From Flavobacterium azizsancarii (GTDB lineage Bacteria; Bacteroidota; Bacteroidia; Flavobacteriales; Flavobacteriaceae), in NCBI RefSeq assembly GCF_027980145.1, contig NZ_JAMZNK010000004.1, forward strand, positions 62,001 to 126,000: DNA of 64,000 bases, read 5' to 3'. The position numbers and the translations under genes are program-made. Below are positions 35,374-43,352 of this stretch, one piece after another (positions within the stretch are counted from its first letter, which is position 1; each line of letters begins with the position of its first letter). The notes below the pieces were generated by a model. The model made no database searches. It worked only from the letters and a program-made list of their open reading frames with translations, and was not told where the DNA came from.

Positions 35374-35853
35374 ATGAATTCAAAAATAAAAGTTGTAAAA
35401 CAACGAGCGAAAGCTATAACAATTATTGCTGCCTTAGAATTAGGCCGCAGAAGAAGGACAGAGGATGCTTCGAAATTAGGGAAAATTACTTCCAGTAAAA
35501 TGGTTTTTGAAATGATGCAGCCTATTAATGGCGAATTATCTCATGAGGAATTTTGGGCGCTTTTTCTTAATAATTCGAATAAAGTGATTTAAAAAGCACA
35601 ATTAAGCAAGGGTGGTATCACAGGCACAATTGTCGATGTGCGTCATGTTTATAAATTAGGGCTTGAAATTGGCGCTACAAGCTTGATTTAGTGTCATAAT
35701 CACCCTTCAGGTACATTGCAGCCAAGTGATGCTGACAAACTAATAACAAAGAAATTAAAAGCAGCGGGACATAGTTTAGATGTTAAAGTTTTAGATCATT
35801 TGATTATTACTGAAACAAAATATTATAGTTTTGTAGATGAAGGAATTTTTTAG
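35374..35853 (+). pseudogene. radC: radC pseudogene, truncated with two in-frame stops
   Basis: The frame reads as the C-terminal two thirds of RadC (JAB1/MPN family): KAITIIAALELGRRRR, ITSSKMVFEMMQP, LSHEEFWALFLNNSNKVI, then a TAA (35590-35592), KAQLSKGGITGTIVDVRHVYK, a TAG (35689-35691), CHNHPSG with the metal-binding HNHPSG..QPSDAD motif, and a normal ending VDEGIF with stop at 35851-35853. Each internal stop is explained by one base change (AAA to TAA for Lys; TTG or TTA to TAG for Leu). The N-terminal helix-hairpin-helix region of about 80-90 residues is missing. The normal protein is about 230 residues. The 5' limit is uncertain; 35374 is an ATG near the loss of homology. Confidence 0.88.
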
Positions 35854-35856
35854 CTT

Positions 35857-36543
35857 ATGAATACCACTATTACCGACGTTTTTTTTGATTTGGATCACAC
35901 ACTTTGGGATTTTGATAAAAACTCTGAGATGGCTTTTGACCGAATTTTTAAAAGTAGGTTCCCCGAAATTAAAATAGAAGACTTTATTGCAAAGTACGCT
36001 CCAATAAATCAGGAGTGCTGGAAATTGTATCAACATGATAAAATCACGCATGTCGAACTGCGTTACAATAGATTGAAGTTTTCTTTTGATGCTTTAAATA
36101 TTGAAATTTCTGATGAAGATATCAATCAGATTGCAATTGATTATATTGAGTTTTTGACAGATAATAATCATCTCTTTGATGGTGCTATAGAAGTTTTAGA
36201 ATATTTAAAACCAAAATATAAATTACATATCATCACAAATGGTTTTGCAAACGCTCAGGATAAGAAAATTAATAACGCTGCACTTTCAGGTTATTTTGAT
36301 ACAATAACAAATTCTGAATTAGCAGGCGTAAAAAAGCCAAATAGTATTATCTTTGATTACGCTGTAGACTTGGCCAAGGCTTCAAAAGAGAATAGTATAA
36401 TGATTGGCGATTGTCTTGATGCCGATATAAACGGTGCATTAAACGCTGGTTTGGATGCTATTTTTTTTAATGATAAAAAAGTTGAAGCTCCGGAAAATAT
36501 TAAACAAATAAACCATTTATTAGAACTTAAAAAATATTTATAA
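35857..36543 (+). CDS. YjjG-family HAD noncanonical pyrimidine nucleotidase
   Basis: A 228-residue haloacid dehalogenase superfamily phosphatase. Motif I DLDHTLWDFD starts at the nucleophile Asp11, with Asp13 as the acid/base. Motif II is HIITNG near 128-133, the conserved Lys is in AGVKKPNSIIFDYA near 161-174, and motif III is MIGDCLDADINGALNAG near 186-202. The WDFDKNS after motif I is characteristic of YjjG, which dephosphorylates noncanonical nucleoside monophosphates to clean the nucleotide pool. The start follows the radC remnant by three bases and the stop precedes the next gene by two bases, so the two intact genes form an operon. Confidence 0.92.
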   Translation: MNTTITDVFFDLDHTLWDFDKNSEMAFDRIFKSRFPEIKIEDFIAKYAPINQECWKLYQHDKITHVELRYNRLKFSFDALNIEISDEDINQIAIDYIEFLTDNNHLFDGAIEVLEYLKPKYKLHIITNGFANAQDKKINNAALSGYFDTITNSELAGVKKPNSIIFDYAVDLAKASKENSIMIGDCLDADINGALNAGLDAIFFNDKKVEAPENIKQINHLLELKKYL

Positions 36544-36545
36544 TT

Positions 36546-37286
36546 ATGAGAATAAAATTTTTATTGATTGCGCTTCTTACTTCTATTATTGGATTCTCGC
36601 AATCTGTTAATGATTACAAAGCCGTTATTGTACCTTTAAAGTACGATTTTCTTAAGTCGGAAAATCAATATAGAACGGCAACAATGACTAAAGCAAATTT
36701 AGTAAAAGCGGGTTTTCAGGCTTTTTATGGTAATGAAGAAATTCCGGCGGGTTTGGGTGATCGTTGTGAATTTTTATACGTTGATGTAAAAAAAGACAAT
36801 GGTTTTTTAGTTACTAAACTTTTCGTGGAATTTAAAGATTGCTACGGTAAAGTAATTTATACTTCAGATATAGGAAAAAGTAAAGAAAAAGAATATGAAG
36901 TAGCTTATAGAGAATGTCTTGATTTGGCATTTGCTTCTATCAACGCTTTGCATTATAAATATAATGGTAAAACTGTAAATTCTACAAAAGCACCAACCAC
37001 TTCGATTCCGGCAGCTCAGATTGTACCTGCTACTGCAATTTCGACTCCAACTGCTGATTTGAAAGATCCTAACTTATTGTTTGCTCAGCCAACAGAAAAT
37101 GGATATCAGTTAATCGATAAAACGCCAAAAGTGGTGATGAAATTGTTAAAAACATCACGTCCGGATTCGTTTATTGCTATAAAAGATGGTATTCAGGGAT
37201 CATTAAATGCAAAAGACAATCAATGGTTTTTTGAGTATTATAAAAATGATCAATTAGTTTCTGAAAAAGTTTCAGTAAAATTCTAA
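36546..37286 (+). CDS. Secreted protein of unknown function
   Basis: A 246-residue protein with a clear signal peptide (RIKFLLIALLTSIIGFSQ, residues 2-19) and no lipobox or membrane segment after it, so it is probably periplasmic. The mature part has an N-terminal alpha/beta region (YKAVIVPLKYDFLKSENQYR, then RCEFLYVDVKKDNGFLVTKL), a Thr/Pro/Ala-rich linker near 148-172 and a C-terminal all-beta part (QPTENGYQLIDKTPKVVMKL onward). I do not recognise a named domain. It starts two bases after the YjjG-like gene, which implies co-transcription but no shared function. Confidence 0.75.
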   Translation: MRIKFLLIALLTSIIGFSQSVNDYKAVIVPLKYDFLKSENQYRTATMTKANLVKAGFQAFYGNEEIPAGLGDRCEFLYVDVKKDNGFLVTKLFVEFKDCYGKVIYTSDIGKSKEKEYEVAYRECLDLAFASINALHYKYNGKTVNSTKAPTTSIPAAQIVPATAISTPTADLKDPNLLFAQPTENGYQLIDKTPKVVMKLLKTSRPDSFIAIKDGIQGSLNAKDNQWFFEYYKNDQLVSEKVSVKF

Positions 37287-37291
37287 AAATA

Positions 37292-37316
37292 AAATATGGT
37301 TTTAATAACCATATTT
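37292..37316. terminator. Shared hairpin between convergent genes
   Basis: A perfect 10-bp stem (37292-37301 with 37307-37316) whose right arm lies inside the 3' end of rarA and whose loop contains the rarA stop codon. It probably serves both convergent genes. Confidence 0.6.
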
Positions 37317-38579
37317 ATCTTTCCAACGGTTCTTTAAAAATTCGCGGTTGCTGTTCTCTCGAGAGTTGCTTCCCGGATTATAAAGAACCGTTTCTTTTAC
37401 AGCTTCAGGTAAAAATTCTTGCTCTGCAAAATTATTGGCATAATCGTGCGAATATTTGTATTCATCTCCATAACCTAATTCTTTCATCAGTTTGGTTGGT
37501 GCATTTCTTAAATGAATAGGAACAGGCAGATCGCCCGTTTGCTTTACCAGTTGCTGTGCATTACCAATCGCCATATAAGAAGCATTGCTTTTAGGAGAAG
37601 TCGCCAGATAAATAGCACATTGACTTAATATGATACGGCTTTCCGGATATCCAATAGTGGCCACAGCCTGAAACGTGTTATTAGCCATTATAAAAGCTGT
37701 TGGATTTGCATTTCCGATATCTTCACTGGATAGAATAAGCATTCTTCGGGCGATAAATTTTACATCTTCACCACCTTCAATCATTCTTGCTAACCAATAA
37801 ACAGCTCCATTAGGATCGCTGCCTCGAATTGATTTTATAAATGCCGAAACGATATCATAATGTTGTTCGCCACTTTTGTCATACAAAACAGTATTTTGTT
37901 GCACCAATTCAAAAACACGATCGTTTGTAATGATGATTTCGTCTCCATCGGAAGCATTTATTACAAGTTCAAAAATATTCAATAATTTTCTGCCGTCTCC
38001 ACCAGAAAGTCGGAGTAAAGCTTCCGTTTCCTTTAGGGTAATGTTTTTTGAAGCTAAATAGCTGTCCTTTTTCATAGCACGATGTAGCAAAGCTTCTAAG
38101 TCTGATTTTGTAAAAGCATTTAGAATGTAAACCTGGCAACGTGACAATAATGCAGGAATAACTTCAAAACTGGGATTTTCTGTTGTTGCTCCAATAAGAG
38201 TAATCCAGCCTTTTTCGACCGCTGCCAAAAGCGAATCTTGTTGCGATTTGCTAAAGCGATGAATCTCATCAATAAATAAAATAGGATTTTTGGCAGTAAA
38301 CAATCCGCCGCTTTGCTTTGCTTTTTCAATTACATCACGTATGTCCTTAACGCCTGAATTTATGGCACTCAATATATAAAACGGACGTTTAGATTCCTGG
38401 GCAATAATTTGGGCCAGGGTTGTTTTTCCTGTTCCCGGCGGTCCCCAAAAGATCAATGAAGGAATAAGTCCTTTCGAAATTTGTTGGGTCAACGAACCGT
38501 TTGGTCCAACTAAATGGCTTTGACTAATGTAGTCTTCTAATTGCTGTGGGCGAATACGCTCGGCTAAAGGTGCTTCCAT
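37302..38579 (-). CDS. rarA: Replication-associated recombination protein A (MgsA/RarA)
   Basis: A 425-residue AAA+ ATPase related to clamp loaders that acts at stalled replication forks. Walker [10 protein letters not shown] is near residues 46-54, Walker [11 protein letters not shown] near 100-109, sensor 1 GATTENPSF near 129-137 and SRCQVY near 147-152. The C-terminal RarA-type tetramerisation region has [25 protein letters not shown] and [15 protein letters not shown]. Length and end are normal. It is monocistronic on the minus strand, convergent with the secreted unknown. Confidence 0.95.
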   Translation of the reverse strand: MEAPLAERIRPQQLEDYISQSHLVGPNGSLTQQISKGLIPSLIFWGPPGTGKTTLAQIIAQESKRPFYILSAINSGVKDIRDVIEKAKQSGGLFTAKNPILFIDEIHRFSKSQQDSLLAAVEKGWITLIGATTENPSFEVIPALLSRCQVYILNAFTKSDLEALLHRAMKKDSYLASKNITLKETEALLRLSGGDGRKLLNIFELVINASDGDEIIITNDRVFELVQQNTVLYDKSGEQHYDIVSAFIKSIRGSDPNGAVYWLARMIEGGEDVKFIARRMLILSSEDIGNANPTAFIMANNTFQAVATIGYPESRIILSQCAIYLATSPKSNASYMAIGNAQQLVKQTGDLPVPIHLRNAPTKLMKELGYGDEYKYSHDYANNFAEQEFLPEAVKETVLYNPGSNSRENSNREFLKNRWKDKYGY

Positions 38580-38806
38580 TTTGTAAAATTACTATTTTCA
38601 ATTTTAAATCTATATTTTTAGAGTTAATTCGTGCTACCTGCTATGTTTTTTGTTGCTATTGATAACAATTCAGAGTGACTAAGAAAGATATTCCTTGCAT
38701 CATTGTTAGAGTCGTATTGTGTAGTTTTTTCTTTTAGCTGACAAATTATCAGTAAATTGTAATTGGATAGTTTTTTGATAACTTCAAATAACTTATTTAT
38801 AGCATT

Positions 38807-39571
38807 ATGAACGACAACCACTTTAAATTTTCGAATACCGTTATTGGTCTTCCTGTCTTTTTTGTTCTTTTTTTGTGGATTGTTTATTGGGTACAAATCC
38901 GTTTCGATTACGACTTTTATCAATATGGAATTTATCCTCGTGATTTCTCAGGTTTACAAGGTGTTTTATTTAGTCCTTTTATTCATGAAAATTTAAGCCA
39001 TTTATATAATAACTCCATTCCGCTTTTAGTATTATTGGCAGCGATGCAATTTTTTTATCCAAAGCAATCTTTGTCTGTGATTGTCTTCGGAATTTTGTTT
39101 TCAGGATTAATAACCTGGACTATTGGCCGCTCAAATTATCATATAGGTGCAAGTGGACTAATTTATGTGTTGGTGAGCTTTATTTTTTTTAAAGGAATTC
39201 GAACCAGGTATTATCGTTTGGTTGCACTTTCATTATCGGTTATTTTGCTATACGGAGGAATGATTTGGTATGTTTTTCCGGACGTTGACAAAACCATCTC
39301 TTGGGAAGGTCATTTGGCTGGTTTTATAACTGGACTTGTAATGTCTTTCTTTTATAAAACACCCGAATATGCTAAACCTATTGTTTATGAATGGCAGAAA
39401 CCAGATTTTAATCCGGAGGAAGATGCGTTTATGAAACATTTTGATGAAGATGGAAACTTTGTAAACACAGAAATTGAAGATGAAGAATTTGTGACTGTTC
39501 CCACTTATTATAATTCAAATGTTTCTGTTAATTATACTGTAAGAAGAACAGAATCTGAAGACACGTTATAA
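38807..39571 (+). CDS. Rhomboid-family intramembrane serine protease
   Basis: A 254-residue membrane protein with about six TM segments that cleaves TM helices of other proteins. The catalytic Ser is Ser116 in the GASGL motif, and the catalytic His is His169 in EGHLAGF. The helix with HENLSHLYNNS (about 65-75) carries the conserved His/Asn pair of loop 1 and TM2. An acidic cytoplasmic tail follows (about 200-254, EEDAFMKHFDEDGNF). The substrate is unknown. It is divergent from rarA with a 227-base gap in which I see no further gene. Confidence 0.92.
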   Translation: MNDNHFKFSNTVIGLPVFFVLFLWIVYWVQIRFDYDFYQYGIYPRDFSGLQGVLFSPFIHENLSHLYNNSIPLLVLLAAMQFFYPKQSLSVIVFGILFSGLITWTIGRSNYHIGASGLIYVLVSFIFFKGIRTRYYRLVALSLSVILLYGGMIWYVFPDVDKTISWEGHLAGFITGLVMSFFYKTPEYAKPIVYEWQKPDFNPEEDAFMKHFDEDGNFVNTEIEDEEFVTVPTYYNSNVSVNYTVRRTESEDTL

Positions 39572-39602
39572 ACCTGTAAATTTCGATTTGATAATAATTG
39601 AC

Positions 39603-39610
39603 TATTTTTG
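39603..39610 (+). promoter_or_regulatory. Promoter -7 element of the small secreted protein gene
   Basis: TATTTTTG matches TAnnTTTG, 30 bases before the chosen ATG at 39641. It falls on the alternative upstream start at 39608 and so argues against that start. Confidence 0.45.
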
Positions 39611-39640
39611 TTTGAACACCTTAATTTTAACTTGTTTGTT

Positions 39641-40147
39641 ATGAAAAAGATAAGTTTGATAATCCTGCTTTTTATGTTTTTGTTTAATTCAAAAGCAATG
39701 GGACAATGTGATGTCAAAAATAAAATCCAGGCTGATGGATCTATGGTGTACTATTTTGATCCTGCTGTTTTTTATACAACAAAATCTAAATCTTTAAAAA
39801 TTAATATAGTTACTGATAAAGAACATTATTTTGTTTCGTTGCAGCCAACGCCATTCCCGCCTAAAAAAGATGGGAAAAAGATCAAGAATGATTTAGTAAT
39901 GCATCTTGCGGATAATAAAGTTTATAAGTTGGCACATTATGATACGCAATACATGCGTAACGATTCAGTGATGCAAGTTTTATATTTAATTGATGAGAAA
40001 GATCTTGCTTCATTTTCTAAATTTGAAGCTTTAATGGCTGAAATCAGTTTAGAAGAAACTGATTTTGTGCATAACTACATTTTCAAGCTGCATAAAGACG
40101 CTATCGTAAAACAGCTGGCTTGTTTTATGGAAAAGGAAGGTAAATAG
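39641..40147 (+). CDS. Small secreted protein of unknown function
   Basis: A 168-residue protein with a signal peptide (KKISLIILLFMFLFNSKAMGQ). The mature part is a basic alpha/beta domain with one Cys near the start (QCDVKNKIQADGSMVYYFDP) and one near the end (QLACFMEKE), which could form a disulfide. I do not recognise the family. The frame runs upstream to 39608, but the ATG at 39641 begins the signal peptide and is placed correctly for the -7 box at 39603. Its stop is three bases from the stop of the convergent DUF2490 gene. Confidence 0.7.
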   Translation: MKKISLIILLFMFLFNSKAMGQCDVKNKIQADGSMVYYFDPAVFYTTKSKSLKINIVTDKEHYFVSLQPTPFPPKKDGKKIKNDLVMHLADNKVYKLAHYDTQYMRNDSVMQVLYLIDEKDLASFSKFEALMAEISLEETDFVHNYIFKLHKDAIVKQLACFMEKEGK

Positions 40148-40150
40148 TTG

Positions 40151-40954
40151 TTAATCCTCTTTAGTCGGTTCACTTTTATGTAATAATTTTTTATTTATAT
40201 TTTTAAAAAGATTATTAAAAGTTACAGTCAATGATGCGGCATTTACAATTTGATTTTCCTCATCTCTTGGGAGGTATTCATTGGCATAAGTTAATTCAAT
40301 TTGTATGTCATCAGTATATAAGTAACCAGCTCCAATGTTTAGTCTGTTTCGGTCAAAAAAGCTTAGGCCAGTTACTTTAGTTCCAGATTTAAAAAAAAGC
40401 TCATCTGAAGCGACCCCGTAAACTACACCTTCTCTTAGAACTTTACTGTTTATAGGTTGTAAGTATTTTATTTGTTGCCTATATCGTAATACATTGTCAT
40501 ACGTTCCGTCTTCACTTCGCATATGTCTTAGCTCCATTCTCATTCTGGTGCTTAAAGTATATCCTGTTTTATGAAAGTAGTAGATTCCCTGTAAAGCAAA
40601 ACGAATTTCGGGAGATTTAAATTGTCCAATTTCAGGAACGTCCTTATTGAAATTGTAGGCTAAGAATGAAGAGAATTTCCAACGGGGAGAGTAGTAGTAA
40701 TGTCCCCATAATCGTGCAGACCTTTGTATGTTTTGTTGAAAAATATTAGAGGAGGATTCCGTGCTGCTGTATGCAGCTGCTAAATCCAATTCAGTCGACC
40801 ACTTTTCATTAATGGTTCGTGTGAACTGAACTTCATTCCAAAATTGATTATAAGTAGTAGTTTGTCCGTAGCTAATACTTGTAATCAAAAAAATTACAAG
40901 TATTAAACCAGGCTTTTTAAGAGATATGTTATGAGTAGGGTTTAAAGACATCAA
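40151..40954 (-). CDS. DUF2490 outer-membrane protein
   Basis: A 267-residue predicted outer-membrane beta-barrel. The signal peptide ends near residue 30 (ITSISYGQ) and the mature protein starts with FWNEVQFTRTINEKWSTELDLAAAY, the typical DUF2490 opening (W.E......W....D...). Alternating strands continue (RFALQGIYYFHKTGYTLSTRMRMELRHM). Function of the family is unknown. It follows rlmB by 39 bases on the same strand and may be co-transcribed. Confidence 0.82.
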   Translation of the reverse strand: MMSLNPTHNISLKKPGLILVIFLITSISYGQTTTYNQFWNEVQFTRTINEKWSTELDLAAAYSSTESSSNIFQQNIQRSARLWGHYYYSPRWKFSSFLAYNFNKDVPEIGQFKSPEIRFALQGIYYFHKTGYTLSTRMRMELRHMRSEDGTYDNVLRYRQQIKYLQPINSKVLREGVVYGVASDELFFKSGTKVTGLSFFDRNRLNIGAGYLYTDDIQIELTYANEYLPRDEENQIVNAASLTVTFNNLFKNINKKLLHKSEPTKED

Positions 40955-40993
40955 TTGTTATATTAATTTGTCATCCTAATTCCTCAATACTAT

Positions 40994-41728
40994 TTAACTT
41001 CTTTGTCGAACGGTTTCGTATAAAAATGCTCCGCAAGCTACAGAAACGTTTAATGATCCTATTGATCCAAACATTGGCAATTTTGCTTTTTCATCAACGA
41101 TTTTAAGTACAGAAGGGTTTATTCCTCTTTCTTCAGATCCCATGATAATGGCTAACGGTTCGTTTAGTGCGACGTCATAAATGTTTTGATCTGTTTTTTC
41201 AGTTGCAGCTACAGTTTTAATTCCTGATCCCTGAAGATAAAAAATTGCATCTTTAATATGTTCAACTTTACAAATAGGGACATTAAATACAGCTCCTGCA
41301 GAGGTCTTAACAGTATCTCCGTTTACAGGGGCAGAACCTGATTTCTGTACAATGATTCCGTTTACACCAGTACATTCTGCAGTTCTGATAATAGCTCCAA
41401 AATTACGGGCATCAGAAATCTGATCTAATATTAAGAATAATGGTTTTGTTCCGGAAGCAATAGTTGATTCAACTAAATGTTCCAGCTCTATAAATCCAAT
41501 AGGGGATATAGTGGCAACTGCTCCCTGATGGTTGTTTGGTGTTAATCGATTTAATTTTTCTACAGGTACGTAAGAGAAATTAATGTTAGCGCGTTTCATC
41601 ACTTTCATTAAGTCTTTCATTAATTCTCCCGAAATCTCTTTTTGTATAAATACTTTATCAACTTCTTTACCTGCTTGAATTGCTTCTATAATGGCTCTAA
41701 TTCCAAATATTTGATGTTCTTTTTCCAT
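40994..41728 (-). CDS. rlmB: 23S rRNA 2'-O-ribose methyltransferase, TrmH/RlmB type
   Basis: A 244-residue SPOUT methyltransferase that is expected to methylate the ribose of a guanosine in 23S rRNA (G2251 in E. coli). The N-terminal substrate-binding domain begins EHQIFGIRAIIEAIQAGKE. The SPOUT motifs follow: DARNFGAIIRTAE (motif 1), IIMGSEERGI (motif 2) and SLNVSVACGAFLYE (motif 3). The frame extends to 41767, but the Met at 41728 begins the conserved part, and a -7 promoter element lies four bases upstream of it, so the longer start is unlikely. Leaderless or near-leaderless mRNA is implied. Confidence 0.92.
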   Translation of the reverse strand: MEKEHQIFGIRAIIEAIQAGKEVDKVFIQKEISGELMKDLMKVMKRANINFSYVPVEKLNRLTPNNHQGAVATISPIGFIELEHLVESTIASGTKPLFLILDQISDARNFGAIIRTAECTGVNGIIVQKSGSAPVNGDTVKTSAGAVFNVPICKVEHIKDAIFYLQGSGIKTVAATEKTDQNIYDVALNEPLAIIMGSEERGINPSVLKIVDEKAKLPMFGSIGSLNVSVACGAFLYETVRQRS

Positions 41729-41732
41729 GGGA

Positions 41733-41740
41733 CAAATATA
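41733..41740 (-). promoter_or_regulatory. Promoter -7 element of rlmB
   Basis: TATATTTG on the minus strand matches TAnnTTTG and ends four bases before the rlmB ATG. The nearest TTG on that strand is 13 bases upstream (41754-41756), closer than usual. Confidence 0.45.
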
Positions 41741-41840
41741 GGTATAATGTTTGCAAAAAAAAACCACTCTGAATGAACAGGATGGTTTAGCATTTGTTTT
41801 GTATCTTAATAAATAAGTTTGTTAAGTTTACTAATTGGAA

Positions 41841-41876
41841 AAAGGGCACTTATCGTGAGATAAGTGCCCTTTTTTA
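41841..41876 (-). terminator. Terminator of the first susC-susD operon
   Basis: A perfect 14-bp stem (41841-41854 with 41859-41872), 27 bases after the susD stop. A-runs on the left give the T-run on the minus strand. A weaker AAACCA/TGGTTT hairpin is further down at 41763-41787. Confidence 0.88.
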
Positions 41877-41902
41877 AGTTATTTTGGAATTAAAGAATAC
41901 TA

Positions 41903-43336
41903 TTATCTAGTACCTCCAGCCCACCAAACTTTTTCTTTATATACATAAGTACCGTCTCCGAATAGTTCTTTGATGTTAGCATTTGTACTAACGTCAGATA
42001 AGCCGTAAGCGAATCTTTGTGGGAACAATTCAGGTTTTGGATTTACCATAGGGATAAAGTCTCCATTACCCATTGCTTGTAAACGTCTGATATCATTATA
42101 AGATTCAACACCTTCGTTTTCATAGAAAGAAATATGTTTCTCTACCATTATTTTTTTCAATAATGCGTTACCAGTTAAAGTTGGTATAGAAGCAATGTAT
42201 GTTTGTGCTTGAGCAGCTGTAAATTTAACTACTTGTTTTTTTGTGTAAGCAGCTGTTATCGCAGCATTCATAGTTGCTTGCGCCTCAGGTAAACCTAATC
42301 TCGCTTGTGCTTCAGCTTTCAAGAACAATAATTCGTGGTAGCTTAACAAGTAAATAGGGTTCTGTTCACTGATAAGAGCTGATATAGAATAGATATCCTG
42401 TCCTTCGATATCTGCTTTTGAATTGTCAAAAGGAACAACTTCACCCTCTATTTTTGTAAAGAATGCATCAGTACGAGCGTCAGCAGTACCATTAGCTACC
42501 ATGGTGTCGTAAAAACTTTTAGCTAGAGAAATAGCACGTCTATCTAATTGGAATCGAGCATAAGGATTTGGAACACTAGTATTAACAAGTCTTAATTCAT
42601 CATCAACATCAGCAAATGAAGCGTTTACATAGTTGATTACACCTTGATAATCTGCTTTTCTAAGAGATAATCTCATTGTGTATCTGGCTAATAAACCATT
42701 GGCTGCCTTTATCCATTTTGCAGAATTCCCTTCATAGATCACGTCCTGATTTCCTAAGCTTGGGTACGTTGTTGTTGTTTTCAGATTTGCAATACCTTCA
42801 TTTAGTCTTTTGAAGACGTCAGCATAAATAATCTCTTGTTTGTCTACCTTTGGTTGATAGATTACACCTGGTTTTCCAGCTTCTGTGTAAGGAACATCTC
42901 CGTAAAGATCTGTAAGAACAGCTAAATTATAAGCTGTTAAGATTTGAGCGATACCTAAAGTCTGGTAGTTTCCTTTTTCTTCACCTGTAGAACATTTGTC
43001 TATAATTATTGCTAATGTTCTTAGTTGCTCGTAAAGATTATCCCAACCATTACTATAAGTTGATGCTAATGTTGGATCATTACGTCTAATCTGTGCATTA
43101 TACATTTGGTTGTGATTTCCTGCATTTAATTCAGAGTAGATTCCTCCGTAAAAAGATGCGTCAGAACCAGTTACAGTGAAGGCAGAGTTTACCATCACAT
43201 TTGTAATGATTAGTCGGCTAACTATATCCGCAGGATTGTTTACATTCTTATTTATGTCATCCATCTTGTCTTCAGAACAAGATTGGAATAAGAATAAAGC
43301 CATTAAAGCTGTTATTGTTATTTTTATATTCTTCAT
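41903..43336 (-). CDS. SusD/RagB-family outer-membrane lipoprotein, SusD-like_2 type (pair 1)
   Basis: A 477-residue surface lipoprotein that binds the nutrient ligand and acts as a lid on its SusC partner. The lipobox ends at Cys20 (LFLFQSC), followed by SEDK, an acidic segment like the surface-export signal of Flavobacteriia lipoproteins. The TPR-like fold shows AYNLAVLTDLYGDVPYTEA near 140-158, the hallmark of the family, and a C-terminal IMVEKHISFYENEGVESYNDIRRL. It lies 16 bases after susC 1. No glycoside hydrolase or peptidase gene is next to it, so the ligand is unknown. Confidence 0.93.
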   Translation of the reverse strand: MKNIKITITALMALFLFQSCSEDKMDDINKNVNNPADIVSRLIITNVMVNSAFTVTGSDASFYGGIYSELNAGNHNQMYNAQIRRNDPTLASTYSNGWDNLYEQLRTLAIIIDKCSTGEEKGNYQTLGIAQILTAYNLAVLTDLYGDVPYTEAGKPGVIYQPKVDKQEIIYADVFKRLNEGIANLKTTTTYPSLGNQDVIYEGNSAKWIKAANGLLARYTMRLSLRKADYQGVINYVNASFADVDDELRLVNTSVPNPYARFQLDRRAISLAKSFYDTMVANGTADARTDAFFTKIEGEVVPFDNSKADIEGQDIYSISALISEQNPIYLLSYHELLFLKAEAQARLGLPEAQATMNAAITAAYTKKQVVKFTAAQAQTYIASIPTLTGNALLKKIMVEKHISFYENEGVESYNDIRRLQAMGNGDFIPMVNPKPELFPQRFAYGLSDVSTNANIKELFGDGTYVYKEKVWWAGGTR

Positions 43337-43352
43337 TTGATTTTTTTTTAAA

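Noticed and set aside
38624..38923. 99-codon minus-strand frame overlapping the rhomboid gene start
   Set aside because: It is antisense to the rhomboid's first TM segment, with low-complexity Lys/Asn/Ile content and no domain; an accident of AT-rich DNA.
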